NCBI GenBank assembly: GCA_029210725.1
Contig: JARGFM010000002.1
Coordinates: forward strand, 162,431-226,430
Origin: Bacteroidales bacterium
Lineage (GTDB): Bacteria; Bacteroidota; Bacteroidia; Bacteroidales; GCA-2748055
DNA: 64,000 nt
Direction: 5' to 3'
Shown piece after piece: positions 59,679 to 64,000 of the stretch. The translations under genes were made by a program, and so were the position numbers. How positions within the stretch are numbered: position 1 is the stretch's first letter; every line of letters begins with the position of its first letter. The notes under the pieces are model-generated. The model had not been told where the DNA came from and did no database searches. It saw nothing but the letters and a program-made list of their open reading frames with translations.

Positions 59679-60782
59679 TCATTTCACCAATTCATAATTC
59701 GTACTTCTCCCACCTGCAGCTTCTTTTCGTAAAATGTTTTTATTGATCAAGTCATTAATGTCTCTGATCGCAGTATCCTTTGAACATTTGGCAATTTTCG
59801 CCCATTTAGATGAAGTCAGTTTCCCGTCAAATCCATCTAATAGTTTGTTGATCTGCTTTCGCTGCCTTTCATTTATAATGGTCTTCGAGTGTTTATTCCA
59901 AAAATCAGCTTTGAACAATACTTGCCTGAGTATTGAATCAGTGGATTTTAGTGCAATTATCAGGCAGTTCAAAAACCATGTTATCCATTCAGTGATATCA
60001 AGATTACCCTTTTGTGTTTTTTCGAGTATCTCATAATATCCTCTCCGTTCTTTTCGGATTTGGGCTGACATACTATAGAATCGTTGATTACTTTTGTCTG
60101 CCCTTGCTAAAATCATATCCGACAGTGCCCTTGTTATTCTTCCATTTCCATCTTCAAAAGGATGAATGGTTACAAACCAAAGGTGGGCAATCGCAGCTTT
60201 TATTACCAGATCTGTTTTATCGTCACTATTGAACCAATTCAGGAAACGAAGCATTTCATTATCTACTAATCCAGAATCTGGTGCCTGGAAATGCACTTTT
60301 TCTTTTCCCATAGCTCCTGATACCACTTGCATGGGACCTGTTGTATCCTTTCTCCAATCTGCAACCCTAATCTTATACATTCCACTTCTGCCTGTTGGAA
60401 ATAATGCTGCATGCCAATCAAAAAACCTTTCTGCTGATAGAGGTTCGAAGCAGTTTTGTGTGGCATCAAACATCATTTCAACTATTCCATCAACATTTCT
60501 ATCAGATTCGATTGAACCTGCAATATCCATTCCTAATTTCCTGGCGATGGATGAGCGAACCTGGTCCGGATTTAGAATTTCTCCTTCGATTTCTGACGAT
60601 TTTAAAACATCCAATGTTAAGGTATCCAGGAGTGCCTCATTTCTCAGATCAAATCCCAATAACTCCATTTTACCTATCAGGCGACCCTGAAGATTTCTTG
60701 CCTCACTAAGCAGACTGATAATTAGATCTGTATTCCAGGTAAAGTGTGGCCAGTTATCTTTTTGATATATATAGACGCTCAT
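59679..60782 (-). CDS. Fic-family protein with DUF4172 N-terminus and winged-helix C-terminus
   Basis: The protein (367 residues from ATG 60782; ATG 60791 and a TTG further upstream are alternatives) starts with a DUF4172 domain (YIYQKDNWPHFTWN), then an inhibition-helix motif SSEIEGE (about 60), and the Fic core with HPFEDGNGRITR (about 207-218) holding the catalytic His and the phosphate-binding loop. The C-terminal 80 residues (RQRKQINKLLDGFDGKLTSSKWAKIAKCSKDTAIRDINDLINKNIL) form a winged helix. Fic enzymes usually add AMP to target proteins; the SxxxE(G/N) helix keeps them off. It is visibly more AT-rich than its neighbours and lies in a tRNA-associated island bracketed by 18-bp repeats, suggesting acquisition. 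Target unknown. Confidence 0.9.
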   Translation of the reverse strand: MSVYIYQKDNWPHFTWNTDLIISLLSEARNLQGRLIGKMELLGFDLRNEALLDTLTLDVLKSSEIEGEILNPDQVRSSIARKLGMDIAGSIESDRNVDGIVEMMFDATQNCFEPLSAERFFDWHAALFPTGRSGMYKIRVADWRKDTTGPMQVVSGAMGKEKVHFQAPDSGLVDNEMLRFLNWFNSDDKTDLVIKAAIAHLWFVTIHPFEDGNGRITRALSDMILARADKSNQRFYSMSAQIRKERRGYYEILEKTQKGNLDITEWITWFLNCLIIALKSTDSILRQVLFKADFWNKHSKTIINERQRKQINKLLDGFDGKLTSSKWAKIAKCSKDTAIRDINDLINKNILRKEAAGGRSTNYELVK

Positions 60783-60800
60783 TCGTCGCATAATATACAA

Positions 60801-60831
60801 CGAAAATACGCCTTATTCGTTGCATCTCAAA
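60801..60831 (-). promoter_or_regulatory. Candidate fic promoter TTTG-N19-TATTTTCG
   Basis: On the minus strand TTTG (60831-60828) and TATTTTCG (60808-60801, one mismatch to TAnnTTTG) are 19 bases apart, close to the Bacteroidota consensus layout, 18 bases before the fic ATG. A direct-repeat unit (60813-60826) fills the spacer. Confidence 0.45.
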
Positions 60832-60880
60832 ATTTTCCGTTGCAAATATTGCATCAAATAATTAGTTTATTCGTTGCATC
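60813..60880. promoter_or_regulatory. Operator-like repeat array upstream of fic
   Basis: TTATTCGTTGCATC occurs twice exactly (60813-60826 and 60867-60880); a degenerate unit TGCAAATATTGCATC (60841-60855) lies between. The right ends of GCATC are 29 and 25 bases apart. The first unit sits between the promoter boxes of fic, so binding there should repress it. Confidence 0.48.
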
Positions 60881-60917
60881 ATGGCTCAATAGGTCTTTTT
60901 TACTGACAAGTAAATTG

Positions 60918-60935
60918 GGCGTACAGTTGGCGTAT
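60918..60935. repeat. 18-bp direct repeat, right copy (flanks fic)
   Basis: GGCGTACAGTTGGCGTAT, identical to 59659-59676. Together the copies bracket the fic gene and its regulatory repeats on a segment of about 1.26 kb. Confidence 0.85.
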
Positions 60936-61051
60936 AATATTTGTTTTTGGTTGGGTTTACTTACTTCTACCTGGGTTGAAAAAGTTTGTAATTCTCTGCA
61001 GGAGATATGATTAAGGATAAAAGGGAGTAATAAGAATTGACTGAATCCAAA

Positions 61052-61065
61052 CGCTACCGACCTCA
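61052..61065 (+). repeat. Copy of the tRNA-Cys 3' end (att-like), first distal copy
   Basis: CGCTACCGACCTCA is identical to the tRNA-Cys 3' end plus three following bases (59587-59600). It is preceded by GAATCC AAA, resembling GAATCC of the T arm. Such copies usually mark the far end of an element integrated into a tRNA gene. Confidence 0.7.
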
Positions 61066-61154
61066 ATGAAATCCCCTTTCGCGAAGCGATTGGGGATTGC
61101 TTGAAAGGCCCCCTCTCCTGGATCATGAGTCGCATCCACAGTGCGATGAATATC

Positions 61155-61169
61155 CCGCTACCGACCTCA
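61155..61169 (+). repeat. Copy of the tRNA-Cys 3' end (att-like), second distal copy
   Basis: CCGCTACCGACCTCA matches 59586-59600 over 15 bases. It is 103 bases beyond the first distal copy, suggesting repeated insertion or excision events at the same tRNA. Confidence 0.7.
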
Positions 61170-61514
61170 AAAAATCACTGAATATCAAGGGAATATAAGT
61201 TTTGCCGTTATCTCATTCTTGTCACATTTTTGAGAATATGCAGATTTTGATTTCCATTGCTTCTTATATGGTTTCAACGATAACACAGAATAGGCTCGAT
61301 TTGCAAAACTTACCATATGTGAGGTATTGCAACTCATCAGCATGGCATCATTTGATCGAACATCAATTTGTACCTAAAATGGGAATGCAGCATACCGGAA
61401 TATCAGTCAATAAAAATAGTTCCTAATTCTGGCTATGTCTCATCTCAAAAGAAAAATAAGGAGTACAACGACCAGGCATCGTACCCCTGAGGAAATTCTG
61501 TAGTAGATTCTCTA

Positions 61515-63299
61515 TTATTTTTCCGGCAGGAAATTCTCAAGCACCCATAATTCGGAATCAGTTGAGGCTCCTCCTCTGCCCGCGAAGGCGAGTTTTCGCC
61601 CGTCAGGACTGATCGTAAGGTTATATATGCCCCAGCTTTTTTGCAGTCCGGTCTTCTCGGGTTTGCCACCCTCTACAGGCACCCGCCACAGATCAAAGTT
61701 CCTCATATCATTCAGATCAGGTGCGGCAAACAGGATATATCGTCCATCCGGTGACCATGCTTGATGAATTCCGGGCGTTCCCCATTTTATTTCTCCGAAA
61801 CTCCATATCTCCTTTACTTCTCCACCAGAGGCCGGCATGATATTCAGCGACCTTATCCCACCCCAGCCTGCATTTGAAAAGCAGAGCCAGTGAGCATCCG
61901 GAGATAGCGCAATTCTGATTCCTCTTTCAACCTGCGGATAACGAAACAGTTCCTTCTCTTCACCGGACCGAAGGTCACGAACGACGATTTGGGAGATGCC
62001 GGCATCTAATTTAGCACGTGCAAAGAAACACTTCTCATCAGGGCCGTATGCCCCTCCCGTAAGACGCTCATCCGGGCCGCAGAGATAAACCCGGTTGATC
62101 TCACCTGTTTTCAGTTCGATACGGTATATACTAAAACCCGAAATACCTGTTGAACCCCCGAAGGTTATAAATCTGCCATCAGGGGACCAGTCAGGCCCAC
62201 CAATATATCTGAGCCCAAGCCGCCAGATCTCTCTGTAGAAAACCTGCTCCTTTCCTGTATCGAGTGATCGAATGCACAGGGCATTGCCAACGTTGGTAGG
62301 ATATGGGGAGTTGCCGCGTCTGGATACATAGGCCAGATATTTCCCATCGGGGGAGAAGGATGGGGTAAAATTGCCTCCTTCATAGGACTCTACGAACTTC
62401 CTGGGAGGGCTGGTGACATTGCACGTTGTGGGATCGAGGTCGACAGCAAAGACGTCTTCCGTTACCCTGACCACGCCATAGTACAGAGCTCCTTCGTGTG
62501 TTAAGCTTACGGGTTGAATGCGTTCAATACCAGGCTTGATGAGGGTCGGTTCATTCTGGATTTCTGTGCCGGAGAGCTCACCAACCCACAGGCTGAGATC
62601 ACCCGTCCTGTCACTGGCAAAAATGAGCCATTGGCCATCCATGGAACAGCCGAGAAGATAATCGTCAGCGGGATGTTTTATCAGCGATGTTTCCTGGCCT
62701 GTTTCAATGTTCATCACGAAGATGTCTCGCTCAGGATTCAGATGATCGGTAAGCCGGTCGTAGATGATATGGCGGCTGTCTGATGAGAAGCGAAGAGTTG
62801 TAGGATATATCTGTCGTCTAAGCTCGGAGAGAATACGGATTGATCCATTCTTAGTGGAAACCAGCACGATCTGATCCGGCTCATTTTTTTGAGAAACCAA
62901 GGCTGCAATGTGCCTCCCGTCGGGAGACCAGGACAAGCTCCACATTTCATTGGCTTTAGCGATCTGAGTAATCACTCTTGGTTTGCCACCCTCGAGCCCA
63001 ACCATCTCGATCTGATCGGGATAAGTGTTAACCAGCTGGGTGAAATATTCAGTGGCTTTTTGTTTGCCCATTTTCTCATTGATCAATCCGAGATGGTAAA
63101 GTGCTTTTGCAGCCACCGGTCGGTCATCCGGGTAGTTCTCAAGAATATCCAGGCAGAGTTCAGCTGCTTTTTCAAGGTCGCCCGTTACTTCTTCTTCATA
63201 TATAGCTGCTGTTAATGCTACCGATGCCTTGTTTTCCTGTGCGGATAGGGAACAGGTCAGAAATCCTAAAAAGATCATCAATAAAATCCGTGTTTTCAT
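61515..63299 (-). CDS. Secreted TolB-like beta-propeller protein (PD40 repeats) with TPR-like start
   Basis: The protein (594 residues from ATG 63299) has a signal peptide (RILLMIFLGFLTCSLSAQ), a TPR-like region (about 30-100; LEKAAELCLDILENYPDDRPVAAKALYHLGLINEKMGK) and at least seven WD40-like PD40 blades with the SPDGRxLAF pattern (for example SLSWSPDGRHIAAL, SFSPDGKYLAYVS, PDWSPDGRFITFGG, QAWSPDGRYILFAA, TISPDGRKLAFAG). It probably acts in the periplasm as a binding platform. The longer frame to 63392 is rejected because the signal peptide starts at 63299. It lies 61 bases after a response regulator gene on the same strand, with its own promoter box. Confidence 0.85.
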   Translation of the reverse strand: MKTRILLMIFLGFLTCSLSAQENKASVALTAAIYEEEVTGDLEKAAELCLDILENYPDDRPVAAKALYHLGLINEKMGKQKATEYFTQLVNTYPDQIEMVGLEGGKPRVITQIAKANEMWSLSWSPDGRHIAALVSQKNEPDQIVLVSTKNGSIRILSELRRQIYPTTLRFSSDSRHIIYDRLTDHLNPERDIFVMNIETGQETSLIKHPADDYLLGCSMDGQWLIFASDRTGDLSLWVGELSGTEIQNEPTLIKPGIERIQPVSLTHEGALYYGVVRVTEDVFAVDLDPTTCNVTSPPRKFVESYEGGNFTPSFSPDGKYLAYVSRRGNSPYPTNVGNALCIRSLDTGKEQVFYREIWRLGLRYIGGPDWSPDGRFITFGGSTGISGFSIYRIELKTGEINRVYLCGPDERLTGGAYGPDEKCFFARAKLDAGISQIVVRDLRSGEEKELFRYPQVERGIRIALSPDAHWLCFSNAGWGGIRSLNIMPASGGEVKEIWSFGEIKWGTPGIHQAWSPDGRYILFAAPDLNDMRNFDLWRVPVEGGKPEKTGLQKSWGIYNLTISPDGRKLAFAGRGGASTDSELWVLENFLPEK

Positions 63300-63319
63300 G
63301 GTTCTAAGTCTTTTGTGTA

Positions 63320-63327
63320 CAAAAGTA
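63320..63327 (-). promoter_or_regulatory. Candidate -7 promoter box (TACTTTTG)
   Basis: On the minus strand TACTTTTG matches TAnnTTTG, 20 bases before the ATG of the TolB-like gene. It overlaps a small palindrome GTACAAAAGTAC. Confidence 0.4.
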
Positions 63328-63360
63328 CCATGGGTCAGTGTTAAGCCGCTGAAGCTGCCG

Positions 63361-64000
63361 TTAAGTTTGGTTAAGACCGGGTGAAGAACCATGGGTATTG
63401 AATCTATATCCCACCCCCCGAATGCCTGTTATCCAGTGCGACTGATCCGGATCATCTTCTATCTTCCTGCGCAGATTGGCAATATGTGTATCCACGGTCC
63501 TGGATGTAACATAAATATCATCGCCCCAGATGCTGCTGAGAATATTATCGCGTTTGAGTACATGTCCCGCATGCTGCATCAGCATTTTCAAGAGGGCGAA
63601 TTCGATAGTAGTGAGCTGAACAGGTACGCCATTTTTTGTGAATTCATATTTCGAAGGATCCAGTTCAAACGGACCAACCTGGATTGTTTTAGCAGCGGTC
63701 TGCTGATCCCTGATCTCCGACCGGCGCAGTAAGGCTTTTACACGGGCATGAAGCTCGAAGGTACTGAATGGTTTAGTTATATAATCGTCTGCCCCGAGCT
63801 CAAGGCCCAGCACCTTGTCGAATTCCTGGCTCTTGGCCGTCAACATGATGATCGGAGTTCCGATATTTCGCCGCCGTAATTCCTTGCATATCTCCAGGCC
63901 ATCGAGCTCCGGCAGCATGAGGTCGAGGATGATGATACCCAGGTTCAAATCCAATGCTTTTTCAAGTCCTTCCGGACCCGTGGAAGCAGTTTCCACCCTG
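63361..64000 (-). CDS. OmpR/PhoB-family response regulator (5' end beyond the window)
   Basis: The frame is open to the right edge, so the first 25-30 residues (with the acidic pair of the receiver) are missing. The visible part has the phospho-acceptor region GIIILDLMLPELDGLEICKELR, the Thr/Lys switch residues (IIMLTAKSQ, YITKPFSTFEL), and a C-terminal winged helix (IQVGPFELDPSKYEF ... RTVDTHIANLRRKIEDDPDQSHWITGIRGVGYRF). It is a DNA-binding response regulator whose kinase is presumably upstream, outside the window. The TolB-like gene follows 61 bases downstream and may be a target or an operon member. Confidence 0.93.
   Translation of the reverse strand, partial: RVETASTGPEGLEKALDLNLGIIILDLMLPELDGLEICKELRRRNIGTPIIMLTAKSQEFDKVLGLELGADDYITKPFSTFELHARVKALLRRSEIRDQQTAAKTIQVGPFELDPSKYEFTKNGVPVQLTTIEFALLKMLMQHAGHVLKRDNILSSIWGDDIYVTSRTVDTHIANLRRKIEDDPDQSHWITGIRGVGYRFNTHGSSPGLNQT

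Larger units (their letters stand above)
60801..61514. other. 714-base accessory intergenic region between fic and the TolB-like gene
   Basis: No convincing coding frame. The region holds the fic promoter and repeat array (60801-60880), the second 18-bp repeat (60918-60935), two copies of the tRNA-Cys 3' end (61052-61065, 61155-61169), a stem ATCCCC/GGGGAT around TTCGCGAA (61071-61097) and a stem TCGCA/TGCGA near 61130-61146. A 74-codon frame at 61202-61426 shows no features of a real protein. Confidence 0.6.

Noticed and set aside
61202..61426. 74-codon frame between the island and the TolB-like gene
   Set aside because: No ribosome-binding site, no signal or domain, irregular composition; more likely non-coding remnant.
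1..64000. CRISPR arrays, rRNA genes, prophage structural genes or intact insertion sequences
   Set aside because: No regularly spaced repeats, rRNA cores, capsid/tail genes or transposase frames were seen in reading both strands.

Overview
The window looks like chromosomal DNA of a Bacteroidota bacterium. The evidence is a type IX secretion / gliding set (gldH, sprE/porW, porX and a substrate with a C-terminal sorting domain), a TonB-dependent receptor with a carboxypeptidase-regulatory-like N-terminus, DUF5916 and DUF6249 proteins, a short-chain-type threonine dehydrogenase, a GlnRS, and several TAnnTTTG-type promoter boxes of the Bacteroidota primary sigma factor. It resembles marine or sediment Bacteroidales/Marinilabiliales-like organisms, but genus cannot be fixed from the sequence alone.

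Layout. 1-4.1 kb: carbohydrate genes (3' end of a GH78 alpha-L-rhamnosidase, a secreted sugar isomerase-like TIM barrel, and a CE1-type esterase broken by two single-base frameshifts). 4.3-12.6 kb: SulP transporter with a small MmcQ/YjbR protein, a TIGR01777 epimerase, a small secreted protein, a DUF5916 outer-membrane protein, a LuxE-like protein and pgk. 12.7-27.3 kb: a dense plus-strand housekeeping block: holB, ricT-like PSP1 protein, gldH, trmB, an MGMT-like protein without the acceptor cysteine, mrp, nifU-like, sprE, porX, tsaE, alanine dehydrogenase, a lipoprotein, a PutP-type symporter and waaA. 27.4-33.3 kb: a TonB receptor, then a 586-base leader region and a B12-dependent ribonucleotide reductase. 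33.5-39 kb: a secreted phospholipase D-like protein with a T9SS tail, a divergent DUF6249 / ECF sigma locus with matching promoters on both sides, and the kbl-tdh threonine degradation pair. 39-44.5 kb: gltX, a TatD-type hydrolase, tcdA, a beta-barrel protein, a PadR regulator with a membrane partner, and a small membrane protein. 44.5-58.9 kb: DPP IV, serine dehydratase, a CPBP protein, an EEP-family phosphatase/nuclease, folB, an internally shortened FtsX/MacB permease, glnS, a patatin/Omp85 fusion, an MscS channel and a GH144/PF10091 protein. 59-61.5 kb: a small accessory region at tRNA-Cys carrying a Fic protein. 61.5-64 kb: a TolB-like propeller protein and the 3' part of an OmpR-family response regulator.

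How the parts connect. GldH, SprE and PorX belong to type IX secretion and gliding; the phospholipase D-like protein is a plausible client because it ends in a type A sorting domain. Threonine (tdh-kbl), serine (sdaA) and alanine (ald) catabolic genes together with a secreted DPP IV, a PutP-type symporter and a B12-dependent RNR suggest growth on peptides and amino acids, possibly under low oxygen.

The most unusual parts are: (i) the tRNA-Cys locus, with a tandem broken tRNA copy, three copies of the tRNA 3' end, an AT-rich fic gene bracketed by identical 18-bp repeats and a repeat array overlapping its promoter, which together look like the remnant of an integrated element without its integrase; (ii) the divergent ECF promoters at 35.8 kb; (iii) two copies of a small inverted-repeat-ended intergenic element at 33.4 and 42.9 kb; (iv) an attenuator-like hairpin switch upstream of the class II RNR. 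No complete transposase, CRISPR array, rRNA or phage structural gene was seen.
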